A program made the translations under genes and the position numbers. Under the pieces are notes generated by a model that was not told the DNA's origin, searched no databases, and saw nothing but the letters and a program-made list of their open reading frames with translations. A stretch of DNA of 64,000 nucleotides from Acetoanaerobium noterae (GTDB lineage Bacteria > Bacillota > Clostridia > Peptostreptococcales > Filifactoraceae): NCBI RefSeq assembly GCF_900168025.1, contig NZ_FUYN01000001.1, positions 620,001 through 684,000 on the forward strand, read 5' to 3'. Below are positions 9,129-18,150 of the stretch, one piece after another. Position 1 is the first letter of the stretch, and every line of letters starts with the position of its first letter.

Positions 9129-10127
9129 TCACTCAGCTAGTGCAGAGCTTATTTTTTGAAACTCTGATTCTATACTTAAAAACCCCGATACAACATATGG
9201 ATCTAGCTTTTTCCCTGATTGTCTAAATATTTCTTTGACTACATCATCATGGGTCCACGATTCTTTATATACCCTTTTACTTACAAGTGCATCATAAAAA
9301 TCTGCAAGAGCAACTATTCTAGCACTTAGAGGAATATCCTCGCCATTTAATCCGTCTGGATAACCACTCCCATCCCAATTTTCATGATGACTTCTAGCAA
9401 TTTCTCCAGCCATACTAAGGGTAGTTTTTCTTTGACTCTTTGAAATAAGTGATTCAATTGTTTTATACCCTATAAGGGTATGATTCTTTATGACATTATA
9501 TTCTTCTGAATTTAGCTTATCCGGTTTGAACAAAACGTTGTCAGGGATTCCTACTTTTCCTATATCATGAAGTACACTGGTAATATAAATATCATCAATA
9601 AATTTTTGATTGATTTCGAGTGGTCTTTCCCCTCGTTTATAAAGTTCTTCAGCTATCAGCCTACTATATAGCCTTATTCTTTCTATATGGTTACCTGTGT
9701 CTTCATCTCTTATTTCTGTAAGCTTCGCGAGCGCAAAAATAAGCATATCCTTGTCATTGTTCGAAATAAGTCTAAGTCCTGCCTTTAGCCTCCAGTATAG
9801 TTCATGCTTCCCAACAGGCTTTGTAAGATAATCATCTACTCCTGCTTCAAAGCCTACAATCAAATCATCTTCCCTAGCCATAGCAGTGACCATTATTATA
9901 TAGGTGTAGTCGTTGCCTTCATTATTTCGAATATGCTTAACCAAATCTATTCCGTTCATGTTTGGCATGTTCCAATCTGTAAGAACTATTGAAGGTCTCT
10001 CATTTTCCCATATCTGCTTTGCCTCGTAGCCATCCTTGGCTGTTAATACCTTATACCCCAGCTCCTTTACCTCTAGCTCCAGTAGTTTTCTGTTTATGGC
10101 TTCATCGTCAGCAACAAGTATTTTCAT
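9129..10127 (-). CDS. Response regulator with HD-GYP c-di-GMP phosphodiesterase domain
   Basis: The protein has 332 residues. An N-terminal receiver domain (~1-120) shows the acidic pocket VADDE, the phospho-acceptor region VLTDWNMPNM and the conserved Lys in YLTKP. The HD-GYP domain (~145-325) has HDIGKVGIPD, then HHENWDGSGYPDG. HD-GYP enzymes hydrolyse c-di-GMP, and phosphorylation of the receiver probably sets the activity. No histidine kinase gene is adjacent, so the partner is unknown. It diverges from a TPR-GGDEF gene, giving an opposing hydrolase/synthase pair around one intergenic region. Confidence 0.95.
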   Translation of the reverse strand: MKILVADDEAINRKLLELEVKELGYKVLTAKDGYEAKQIWENERPSIVLTDWNMPNMNGIDLVKHIRNNEGNDYTYIIMVTAMAREDDLIVGFEAGVDDYLTKPVGKHELYWRLKAGLRLISNNDKDMLIFALAKLTEIRDEDTGNHIERIRLYSRLIAEELYKRGERPLEINQKFIDDIYITSVLHDIGKVGIPDNVLFKPDKLNSEEYNVIKNHTLIGYKTIESLISKSQRKTTLSMAGEIARSHHENWDGSGYPDGLNGEDIPLSARIVALADFYDALVSKRVYKESWTHDDVVKEIFRQSGKKLDPYVVSGFLSIESEFQKISSALAE

Positions 10128-10268
10128 AATAGAGCCCCTTCCATTTGAAAATCTTTAAAACTTATATTTTTTTGTACCCTTTTAAAGTATAATATACACA
10201 TATGAATAATTATTAATCTACTTTAATGAGTCGAGTTCTTGCTTATTTCGCAGATGGGAGGCATTATT

Positions 10269-11891
10269 TTGACAGCAGATAAAATTGAATCCTTAATAAA
10301 AGAGTCAAAGCTTATGTCTTTCGCTAATCCAAAAAAATCATATAAATTAGCTGAAAAGGCTCTATATTTTGCAATATCTTTAGATTTAATTCAATTAAAA
10401 GCAGATAGTATGCTTCATATGGCCTACGCCTGCAGAGTTATGTCTGATTACGCTAAATGCTTCACACATGTATATGATGCCCTAGATATTTATGAAAATA
10501 TTAATTATAAATTCGGAATTATGAAAGCCAAAAATATGATAGGAATAACTTATTTTTATTTTGGTTCATATTCTGAGGCACTTGAAAATTTTATGACTGC
10601 ACTAGAGATTATAAAATCTTACCCAGACCCAAATCTCGAATCTTCAATACTAAACAATATAGGCGAGATATATCGGGAAGCAAAAAATAAAACTTCAGCT
10701 TTAGAATATTATAACAAAGCTTTAGAAATAACTCTAAAGAATAGAATCGATTTAAATTCATCCGTTATATACTCAAATATTGGTGATGTATATTTGACTA
10801 GTGGAGAAATCGAAGCCGCTAAGCAGCATCTTGATAAAGCATATGCACTGGCTTTAAATCATACAGATATGATAAATCAAGCTGAAATCGAGACAAAGCT
10901 TGGAAGAGTAATGTTTGAACTCGGTGACTTGTCCGCTTCTAGAGATTATTTTTTGTCATCACTTATGAAGCTCAATCAAATAAATAACAAGTTTTATCTC
11001 ATTGATTTACTGATTCATATGGCTATTTGCGACCAGCGTCAAGGTCTTAATCCAATTAAATATTTAAATGAAGCTCTTAATCACTCTATAGATAACCAGC
11101 TACAATCCAAAACTAGTCAAATATATAAGCTATTAGCTGACTACTACGAAGTAATTCAAGATTATAAAACCTCGCTTCATCACTTTAAAGCCTATCATAA
11201 TAAAGAAAAGGAAATAGAGGCTATCAATCTATCAAAAAGGCTTGAAATTATTTCAATTGAATTCAATTACTATAAAGAGAAACGAGAAAATGATAATTTT
11301 AAAAATCTAACCTCAAAGCTAAAAAGAGAAATAGCTCAAGTAAATAATGAGCTCGAAAAAATAAAAAAAGAAAATATTTCTCTTACTAAAGAGACCTTGA
11401 TAGATGAATTGACCAAGCTTTACAACAGAAGAGGAATAGAAAAAATGTTTGCAGATTTAAGTCCTCAAAGTAACTCTGATTTAATTTCCTGTGTATTTCT
11501 TCTAGATATAGATAATTTCAAGCTATACAACGATTACTGGGGGCATCTTCAAGGTGACGTCTGCTTATCAATGATTTCTGGCGCTTTGACTAAACTAGCT
11601 TCTTTTGGTATTTACGCAGGCAGATATGGTGGCGAAGAGTTTTTATGTTTTACTTCTGACATTAAAAAACGTGATGTTGCCGTACTTGGAGAAGAAATTA
11701 GAAAATCTATAGAAAACTTAAAAATTCCATATACTAGAGAAAAAAAATCTGGTTATGTCACAGTAAGCATAGGTATTTCTGCTGGAAATATACATAAATA
11801 CAATTACCATGAGCATTTTGACAAGGCTGATAAAGCTCTTTATAAAGCAAAGGAAGCTGGTAGAAACTGTATTGTTTTGTACACAGATTAA
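10269..11891 (+). CDS. TPR-repeat diguanylate cyclase (GGDEF)
   Basis: This ~540-residue soluble protein has some eight TPR-like helical repeats over its first ~330 residues, a short coiled coil (KLKREIAQVNNELEKIKKEN) and a C-terminal GGDEF domain. The latter shows DELTKLYNRRG and the intact active site GGEEF, so c-di-GMP synthesis is expected. No RxxD inhibitory site is seen five residues before GGEEF. I choose the TTG at 10269, because GGGAGG lies 7 bases upstream; in-frame starts further upstream lack such a site. The TPR part probably senses a protein or peptide partner. No membrane segment is present. Confidence 0.92.
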   Translation: MTADKIESLIKESKLMSFANPKKSYKLAEKALYFAISLDLIQLKADSMLHMAYACRVMSDYAKCFTHVYDALDIYENINYKFGIMKAKNMIGITYFYFGSYSEALENFMTALEIIKSYPDPNLESSILNNIGEIYREAKNKTSALEYYNKALEITLKNRIDLNSSVIYSNIGDVYLTSGEIEAAKQHLDKAYALALNHTDMINQAEIETKLGRVMFELGDLSASRDYFLSSLMKLNQINNKFYLIDLLIHMAICDQRQGLNPIKYLNEALNHSIDNQLQSKTSQIYKLLADYYEVIQDYKTSLHHFKAYHNKEKEIEAINLSKRLEIISIEFNYYKEKRENDNFKNLTSKLKREIAQVNNELEKIKKENISLTKETLIDELTKLYNRRGIEKMFADLSPQSNSDLISCVFLLDIDNFKLYNDYWGHLQGDVCLSMISGALTKLASFGIYAGRYGGEEFLCFTSDIKKRDVAVLGEEIRKSIENLKIPYTREKKSGYVTVSIGISAGNIHKYNYHEHFDKADKALYKAKEAGRNCIVLYTD

Positions 11892-11895
11892 AATT

Positions 11896-11943
11896 AAAAA
11901 AGCACAATCCTTTTGCTGTATTGGCATAAGGATTGTGCTTTTT
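11896..11943. terminator. Bidirectional terminator
   Basis: AAAAAGCACAATCC and GGATTGTGCTTTTT form a hairpin just after the TPR-GGDEF stop codon, with a T run on both strands. The convergent SulP gene ends about 70 bases further on. Confidence 0.9.
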
Positions 11944-12009
11944 ATTATTAGCATAGCTAAGGTTTCGTAATTATTTACAGCTATTATGTTTTAACAGTTT
12001 CAGTATTTA

Positions 12010-13512
12010 TTAAGCATTTACCATATTCATTTCAATATGGCTCAAAACATCCTTTATTCTCATAGAAGAAATTTGTAAATCCTCATCAGATATTACCTCT
12101 AGCTTTGTAAGAAGCTTTCCAGCCTGTTCCTTTACTCCAGCTAGGATTAGTGTCTGCCCATTTCCTTCAAGTAGCTGCTTTATACTTTTAATTGCAATAG
12201 CTCCTGTTGAATCCATAACTGGCATATTCATAAGATTAAGAACTATAATATCTGCATCCTCTGATTCTATTTCCAGCTTACTAGCAATAGCATTTGAAAC
12301 GCCAAAGAACAATGGCCCCTCTACAGTATAAGAAGCAACTTTTTTGCCTCCCTTTATTGAAATAGGATACTGCTTTAAGTAAACCTCTCCCATGCTAAGT
12401 ACAAATAAAAACATAGATAGCAGTGTTCCAGCTGCAACAGCAATAACTAAATCACTAAATACCGTTAAAAGAGTAGTTACAATTATAACACTCCCTGCAC
12501 GCTTAGATGCATATGTAAACTTTCTAGTTGCACTGTACTCTACCATTTTTATAGCTGTCCCCATTAGGATTCCTCCTAAAACAGCCAGAGGTATTTGTGA
12601 TGCTAAAGGTGCAAACTTAAGTGTAATTACAAGTAAAATTATTCCATGAAGTATACCAGAAAGCCTAGTTCTTCCTCCTGCATTTACATTTACTGCAGAT
12701 CTTACTATAGCTCCTGTTCCTATAAGTGCTCCAAATAATGTAGCTACAGTATTTCCTATACCTTGTCCTATTAGCTCTTTATTCGAATGGTGCTTGGTCT
12801 TTGTCATCTCATCAACCACAAGAGCAGCTAGAAGAGATTCAATACATCCAAGCATTGCTAGTATTATTCCTGATTGGATTATATCAACCAGCTGATTTGC
12901 TGGAAATGATGGTAATGTAAACTGTGGCAATCCACTAGGAATAGCTCCAACTAGTTCTCCCCCTGGAAGCAAATAGGTTCCAGCAACTGTTCCTACAATA
13001 AGAGCCATTAGAGATGCTGGGACTTTTTTTGTTATAAAAGGAAATAACAGCATCACTGCTATCGTTATAAGTGCAACAACAGGGCCTGTTTCAAAATATG
13101 GTATCATTTTCAAAAATATCAAAAATCCAATCCCGTTTGTAAATCCAACAATTACGGGTTGAGGTATCAAGTGAATATACTTTCCAAGCTTCAAGCCTCC
13201 AATTAAAATCTGCGTGACTCCTGCCACTAGCATAGCTGCAAATAAAGCTTCTGCCCCAAATTTTTCGTAAAGCTCGATTAAAACCACTGTCATAGCTCCT
13301 GTAGGGCCATTAACCTGAGCTGGCGTACCACCAAATAAAGTCGATAGAATTCCTGTAATTATAGCTGAATAAAGACCAGCCTTCGCTCCTGCTCCAGATG
13401 CTACTCCAAGAGCTAGCGCAAGAGGCAGCGCTACAATTGCTGTTGTAAAACCTCCCATAATATCTCCTTTTAGATTTTTAATATCGTAGGAGAAAAATGA
13501 TTTTGTTTCCAA
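12010..13512 (-). CDS. SulP-family anion transporter with STAS domain
   Basis: The 500-residue protein has 10-12 hydrophobic segments and SulP hallmarks near the N terminus (GFTTAIVALPLALALGVASG, then GPTGAMTVV). A cytosolic STAS domain lies at ~390-490, including VLNLMNMPVMDSTGAIAI, where the conserved Ser of the anti-sigma-antagonist fold sits. SulP proteins carry sulfate, bicarbonate or dicarboxylates, often with sodium or protons. The substrate cannot be fixed from sequence. It is a single gene preceded by a normal ribosome binding site. Confidence 0.92.
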   Translation of the reverse strand: METKSFFSYDIKNLKGDIMGGFTTAIVALPLALALGVASGAGAKAGLYSAIITGILSTLFGGTPAQVNGPTGAMTVVLIELYEKFGAEALFAAMLVAGVTQILIGGLKLGKYIHLIPQPVIVGFTNGIGFLIFLKMIPYFETGPVVALITIAVMLLFPFITKKVPASLMALIVGTVAGTYLLPGGELVGAIPSGLPQFTLPSFPANQLVDIIQSGIILAMLGCIESLLAALVVDEMTKTKHHSNKELIGQGIGNTVATLFGALIGTGAIVRSAVNVNAGGRTRLSGILHGIILLVITLKFAPLASQIPLAVLGGILMGTAIKMVEYSATRKFTYASKRAGSVIIVTTLLTVFSDLVIAVAAGTLLSMFLFVLSMGEVYLKQYPISIKGGKKVASYTVEGPLFFGVSNAIASKLEIESEDADIIVLNLMNMPVMDSTGAIAIKSIKQLLEGNGQTLILAGVKEQAGKLLTKLEVISDEDLQISSMRIKDVLSHIEMNMVNA

Positions 13513-13610
13513 AGCTTACCCTTCTTTCGTTAATATATATTTTAGCCTATCCTTCTCTATTCTATAACTTAATGTATTTTATTGCAATCTTTTAAAAAAA
13601 CACACTCAAA

Positions 13611-13633
13611 AAAACCTGCAGTATGCAGGTTTT
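13611..13633 (-). terminator. Terminator after the DUF2325 gene
   Basis: AAAACCTGCA and TGCAGGTTTT are separated by a three-base loop, 34 bases past the stop codon of the minus-strand DUF2325 gene. Confidence 0.8.
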
Positions 13634-13666
13634 CGACTATGTAAGAAATATTTTGTATACAATATG

Positions 13667-13975
13667 TTAAGATGTTTTTTGAGGGCAGAACTTACATGTC
13701 TGGCAGCTATTTAATCTCATTGCCAAATCGCTACAGGCACGTCTTGAGAATATACATGGAATCTCTTTCTTTCTAGCTTTCTCTTTAACATTTTCAGTAA
13801 GTCCGTGTTCAATAAAATCATAGAAAACAATAATCATATCTACTTCATCAGGGATATCATAATTTCTCATACCTTTTTTTCTTCCTGGCCAATGTATATA
13901 ATCATTTATTCCATAACTATTTAAAGTATCAGGAATATTTCCTAATCTATCAGCTCCAACTAGCAATGCTTTCAT
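13667..13975 (-). CDS. DUF2325 domain protein with a Cys-rich tail, Fur-type box upstream
   Basis: The 102-residue protein matches the DUF2325 family: N-terminal ALLVGADRLGNIPDTL, a central region around the VDMIIVFYDFIEHG strand, and a Rossmann-like beta-alpha pattern. The C terminus carries CSDLA and CQTCKFC, four cysteines that could bind a metal or Fe-S cluster. The family's function is not established. A perfect 7-1-7 Fur-type palindrome lies about 25 bases upstream, so iron-dependent expression is likely. It is a single gene with its own terminator. Confidence 0.85.
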   Translation of the reverse strand: MKALLVGADRLGNIPDTLNSYGINDYIHWPGRKKGMRNYDIPDEVDMIIVFYDFIEHGLTENVKEKARKKEIPCIFSRRACSDLAMRLNSCQTCKFCPQKTS

Positions 13976-14000
13976 AAGAAGCCTCCTTCATCATTGTTAA

Positions 14001-14015
14001 TGATAATTATTATCA
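14001..14015. promoter_or_regulatory. Perfect Fur-type 7-1-7 box upstream of DUF2325
   Basis: TGATAATTATTATCA is exactly the Bacillus Fur consensus TGATAATnATTATCA. It differs from the published PerR (TTATAATnATTATAA) and Zur consensus. It sits in the promoter region of the leftward DUF2325 gene; another family member such as a PerR paralogue could still be the true binder. Confidence 0.8.
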
Positions 14016-14082
14016 TAAATTTATTATTATCAGTATAAACTATAAGTAATAGTTATGCAATATTTTAATTTTATTTAATCAG

Positions 14083-14140
14083 AAAAAATGAGCCATCTTT
14101 ATTAAAAGCTTCTAGCTTCTATAAACATGACTCAAAATTT
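14083..14140 (-). terminator. Terminator after the zinc-peptidase-like gene
   Basis: TGAGCCAT and ATGACTCA pair with one mismatch around an inner AAGCttctAGCTT hairpin. On the minus strand the structure is followed by TTTTTT. Confidence 0.6.
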
Positions 14141-15435
14141 TAGGCTGCTATTTCAAGAGAGGAAAGCCTCTTTCTAATATTATTTTTAATTTCTACTAAC
14201 TCCTCAAATTCATAAAAGAATCTAATTTTTTGCTCCCAAATTTCATTGCCCATAGGCTTTTCATTTATCACAAAATAAGCAAAGGATTCTGCAATATCTT
14301 CGCTTGGGCTTGTAGCTGCATAATCTGTAACAAAGGAATTTTCATGTCTTAGAAAAAATTTGTATCTTATATCTTCATTATCTATGTTTTGAATAATTCT
14401 TGATTCATCAATTGAATAAGTCCAAAACCTATTATAAAATTCATTCAGGTAGGAGTCCTCATTAAAACTAATATCCTCCTCAAAATATTTTCCAAATGAA
14501 GGCTCTGAATTATATATAGCTTGAGTGTCATTCAAAGTTATAACGTGAGCCAGCTCATGCACTATAGTAAAATAAAAGTCTTCCTTTAAACTATTATCTT
14601 CCATGTTAATGGAATCTTCTATATCGATAGCCATATACCATCTACTTGCTTTGTCATCTATATAATTAACATAGGCAAGAGTTTCATCCTTTCCGTCAGA
14701 ATATACAATAAACGAATCTAAGGATGCTAAGAGATTTGTCCCTACTTTGTCTTTTATTTCTCTCCAAATTTTATCATAGGTTTCTAGCTCAGAAGACGTA
14801 GGTTCACTTTCAATTATTGGCAAAAGAGGCTTTAAAACCAAATTTTTCTGTGAGTTTAAAGTAAAATATGCCTTCATATCTATAGGGTCTAAAAGATATT
14901 CTACAAAAATATCGCTGTTAATCTCTTCATAGTTATCTATTATGGCCTTTATATCTTCAATATATGCATAATCCTCGGAAGTCTCGTACTTATCGTAAAG
15001 CGTAGTAATATCATTATAATCATTTTCAGATACCATAGATTTTAAGCGACTGAACATATTATCGAGTCTCGATTCATTTAAGCTGTTTTTGTCCGCTAGT
15101 TTTTCTTGGCTATCTGTTTCTGATAAAAAAGCTTCGTCCTCTGACAGATATTTGTCGGTTAATCTATTTAAGACTTTATTATAGAAGGTTCTCAAATTTT
15201 CTTCTTTATAGCTTAAGCTTACAGAGCTTTTTTCTAATCTTTCTTTTTCAAATTTATCTATCCTTTTATATATTAATTTCAAATAATCTCTTTCGTAGGG
15301 CTTTATATCTTCAGATAATAAGCCTAAGCTTTGATTAAACTTGTATTCATCCATAGTAATAAAAAATACATTAATTAAAAGCTGATATACTATAACTATC
15401 ATGAGCATGGCTATTCCGATGCTAATTTTTTTCAT
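14140..15435 (-). CDS. Membrane-anchored putative zinc metallopeptidase
   Basis: The 431-residue protein has one N-terminal hydrophobic anchor (~4-25) and a long helical region rich in Lys, Glu and Ser. Around residue 290 the sequence TIVHELAHVITL fits the HExxH zinc motif. A later SPSEDIAESFAYFV may supply the third ligand (Glu), as in gluzincin-like enzymes. It is therefore predicted to act on the outer face of the membrane. I do not recognise a named family. It lies divergent from the hydrogenase-like sensor gene, with a ~200-bp promoter region between them. Confidence 0.65.
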   Translation of the reverse strand: MKKISIGIAMLMIVIVYQLLINVFFITMDEYKFNQSLGLLSEDIKPYERDYLKLIYKRIDKFEKERLEKSSVSLSYKEENLRTFYNKVLNRLTDKYLSEDEAFLSETDSQEKLADKNSLNESRLDNMFSRLKSMVSENDYNDITTLYDKYETSEDYAYIEDIKAIIDNYEEINSDIFVEYLLDPIDMKAYFTLNSQKNLVLKPLLPIIESEPTSSELETYDKIWREIKDKVGTNLLASLDSFIVYSDGKDETLAYVNYIDDKASRWYMAIDIEDSINMEDNSLKEDFYFTIVHELAHVITLNDTQAIYNSEPSFGKYFEEDISFNEDSYLNEFYNRFWTYSIDESRIIQNIDNEDIRYKFFLRHENSFVTDYAATSPSEDIAESFAYFVINEKPMGNEIWEQKIRFFYEFEELVEIKNNIRKRLSSLEIAA

Positions 15436-15634
15436 TCACTCTTCTCCTGTCAATTATTTTGTTTATATAATACCACTAATCATTATAATAAAAGTTATAA
15501 TATTCTTACAAATTATAATTCATAATTAAAATTAATTTATTTTTGAACTTAGTTTTGTTTTATTCATAAATTATGTATAATTAATATGTTAAGCAAGTAT
15601 TTACTGTGTTCTTCAAAATTATTAGGAGGCTGTT

Positions 15635-17341
15635 ATGCAGTGGATTGAAATAGAAAAGGGAAATTGTAGCGATTGCTATAAATGTCTTCGCTCCTGCCCT
15701 TCCAAAGCCATCAAAATTATCGACGGTCGTGCAGAGGTTGTAAAGGAAATGTGTATAGTTTGTGGACATTGCCAAGTGGTCTGTCCTCAGCATATTATAA
15801 AAGTAAAATCTAGGCTAAGAAATGTTCAAGCCGCTATAGATGATGATTTTCAAGTTATCGCAAGTATAGCGCCTTCATTTGTAGGTGCTTTTGACATGAA
15901 GTATCCTGGCCAATTTAAAACTGCCCTAAAAAAATTGGGCTTCTCAGATGTTTCCGAGACTGGAATAGGTGCTGAGTATGTAAAGCAAGAGTATATTGAT
16001 GCATTAAAAACTCAAAAATATAAAAATTTTATAACAAGCTCTTGTCCATCTGCCAACTATTTAATTCAGAAATATTATCCTAGGTGTATAGATTTTTTGG
16101 CTCCTACAGTTTCTCCCATGCTAGCACATGGAAAGCTAATGAAAAAAAGCTCTCCAAATGCCTTCACTGTATTTATAGGGCCCTGTATCGCCAAGAAGCA
16201 AGAGGCCTTCGAATACAATACAAACGAAGTTATCAACGAGGTTCTAACTTTTGATGAAATAGCAATGTGGTTAAAGGAAAGTAATATAAACCTAAATGAT
16301 TTGCAAGAAGAGGAATTTGAAAATCCAACAGATATAAATGGTGCTTCATTTCCTGTAAAAGGTGGGATATTTTCGAATCTAAAATCTATTTCAGACATTT
16401 ATGGATATCAGTATATGCAGGCCGATGGAGTTGAAGCCTGTATCAATATACTAGAAGCCTTATCCAACCACGAGCTTGAGGGAGTCTGCGTAGAACTCAA
16501 CATGTGCGAAGGCTCGTGTATTGGTGGCCCTGCTATGCCTAGCGATCACCCAAACTGCTATGTAATAGAAAAAAGAGTAAGGGATTTTGCAAAAAACAAA
16601 CCTATATCTTCTGAACCTGTTAGTAGTGTAAGTATAGAAAGTGATGAACTAAATAGAGATTTTAGCGAAAAGCCTATATTTATGCCAGAGCCAACTGAAG
16701 AAGAAATAGTTGAAATTCTCCATTCCATGGGTAAGTTTAAGGATAGCGACCAATTAAACTGCAATACTTGTGGATACAAAACATGTAGAGATAAAGCAAA
16801 GGCTGTTTACTGCAATATGTCTGAAATCACAATGTGTCTGCCATTTGTTAGAAAAAAAGCCGAAAGTATAAGAAATACTATATTTGAATATACTCCAAAT
16901 GCAATATTATTTTTAGATCCTGATATGAATATAATAGAAATAAACCCCAAAGCCGAGGAAATATTAGGAGTTCATTTCGAAGATGTGGAAGGTCAAAATA
17001 TAGAAGCTCTTGTTGGTAGAGATATTTTATTTGATATCAGACTCGATAAATCAGCTGTTATACATAAAAAACTATGTATAGATTCTAAAGACATCTGCAT
17101 TATTTTTGAAATGTCTTATATTAAAGAAGAAAATGTTTATATGGTCATAATGTCGGATATAACTCAAGAAGAAAAAAATATAAAAGCTTTGAATGCTATG
17201 AAAGAAAGAACTTTAGATGCTGCTCAAGAGGTTATTGATAAACAAATGAGAGTTGCTCAGGAAATTGCAAGTCTTTTAGGTGAAACTACAGCAGAAACAA
17301 AAATCATTCTTACTAGATTAAAAAAGATTGCTATGGATTAA
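15635..17341 (+). CDS. [FeFe]-hydrogenase-like sensory protein with PAS domain
   Basis: The protein has 568 residues. Two 4Fe-4S ferredoxin motifs open it (CSDCYKCLRSCP, CIVCGHCQVVCP). The hydrogenase large-subunit domain (~65-310) keeps H-cluster cysteines in TSSCPS, GPCIAKKQE and MCEGSCIGG. A further Fe-S module at ~385-410 (CNTCGYKTC...C) and a PAS domain (~425-530) follow. This order is that of group C/D sensory [FeFe] hydrogenases, which sense H2 or redox state instead of producing H2. Relatives usually sit beside a PP2C/SpoIIE-type phosphatase or a kinase; here the next gene is a small membrane protein. Confidence 0.88.
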   Translation: MQWIEIEKGNCSDCYKCLRSCPSKAIKIIDGRAEVVKEMCIVCGHCQVVCPQHIIKVKSRLRNVQAAIDDDFQVIASIAPSFVGAFDMKYPGQFKTALKKLGFSDVSETGIGAEYVKQEYIDALKTQKYKNFITSSCPSANYLIQKYYPRCIDFLAPTVSPMLAHGKLMKKSSPNAFTVFIGPCIAKKQEAFEYNTNEVINEVLTFDEIAMWLKESNINLNDLQEEEFENPTDINGASFPVKGGIFSNLKSISDIYGYQYMQADGVEACINILEALSNHELEGVCVELNMCEGSCIGGPAMPSDHPNCYVIEKRVRDFAKNKPISSEPVSSVSIESDELNRDFSEKPIFMPEPTEEEIVEILHSMGKFKDSDQLNCNTCGYKTCRDKAKAVYCNMSEITMCLPFVRKKAESIRNTIFEYTPNAILFLDPDMNIIEINPKAEEILGVHFEDVEGQNIEALVGRDILFDIRLDKSAVIHKKLCIDSKDICIIFEMSYIKEENVYMVIMSDITQEEKNIKALNAMKERTLDAAQEVIDKQMRVAQEIASLLGETTAETKIILTRLKKIAMD

Positions 17342-17426
17342 ATTTATCTTTTAATTTTTGAAAATAATCTATATAATAGTACTAGTAAAATATGCCTATT
17401 TGATTTTTGTTATCTAAGGAGTTGCT

Positions 17427-18137
17427 ATGAGTAAGAAAACTACTTTCTTTTCAAAACTTAAATTCTTAATTATGGGACTATTATTTTTAATTATATTCGG
17501 CATAGTAATTGGGCTTTTAATAACTGTAGCCTTGGATTCGAAAAATGCTGAAGCACAAAATCCACCTAGTGTTTCAAAAGAGATTGCAGAAATTGAGAAA
17601 GAAGAAGCTTCTATTTCTGAAGAAACTATCAGCCTCGAGCAAGAAACTGGTGAAGTAACTAAACCTATAGATGATACTGCTTTATTAATTGGTAGAGATT
17701 TGCCTTCCGGAGTTTATAAACTGGTTTCTGATATGCCTACAGCATTTTATAGGATTTCTATGACTCCTCAAGCTAATTTTATAGATATAAAGGACAATGA
17801 TGTCTTTTCCAAATTTACCTATATCAAAGTGGAAGACGGAGATTATTTGACGCTTATAGATGCTGATGCTATACCTTTAGATGAAGCCCCTGTGACTTCT
17901 TTTGAAAATATAGCTACTCATAAAAATGCAAAATATTTAGTAGGTAAAGATATAAGCCCAGGAAGCTATACAGTTTATCCGGATGATAAATACGGATTTA
18001 TTGAGGTCTCAAACGAACCTATAAACACACCTTCAAATATAATACTCAGCAGTTATATTTCATCTCCAATTTCAATAAATTTAGTTGAAGGTCAATTTTT
18101 CAAAATATCTCAATCAAAAATAACGCTGAATCAATGA
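17427..18137 (+). CDS. Membrane-anchored protein with two tandem GxDIxxGxY repeats
   Basis: The 236-residue protein has one N-terminal membrane segment (~12-32) and an acidic, Glu-rich linker (~40-80). Two related ~70-residue modules follow, beginning LLIGRDLPSGVYKL and YLVGKDISPGSYTV. Similar GxDIxxGxY beta-rich modules occur in exported proteins of Gram-positive bacteria, but I cannot assign a function. The gene starts 85 bases after the hydrogenase-like sensor gene with no terminator between, so co-transcription is likely. A bidirectional terminator overlaps its stop codon. Confidence 0.7.
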   Translation: MSKKTTFFSKLKFLIMGLLFLIIFGIVIGLLITVALDSKNAEAQNPPSVSKEIAEIEKEEASISEETISLEQETGEVTKPIDDTALLIGRDLPSGVYKLVSDMPTAFYRISMTPQANFIDIKDNDVFSKFTYIKVEDGDYLTLIDADAIPLDEAPVTSFENIATHKNAKYLVGKDISPGSYTVYPDDKYGFIEVSNEPINTPSNIILSSYISSPISINLVEGQFFKISQSKITLNQ

Positions 18138-18150
18138 TTCAGCGTTATTT
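18118..18150. terminator. Bidirectional terminator overlapping both convergent stop codons
   Basis: A perfect 15-bp inverted repeat (AAATAACGCTGAATC / GATTCAGCGTTATTT, 3-base loop) includes the stop codon of the plus-strand gene (18135-18137). It also includes the stop codon of the minus-strand RelA/SpoT gene (18145-18147). Confidence 0.93.

Noticed and set aside
10239-10268. Ten extra N-terminal residues for the TPR-GGDEF protein
   Set aside because: The ribosome binding site GGGAGG lies inside this stretch, so translation should begin at the TTG at 10269.
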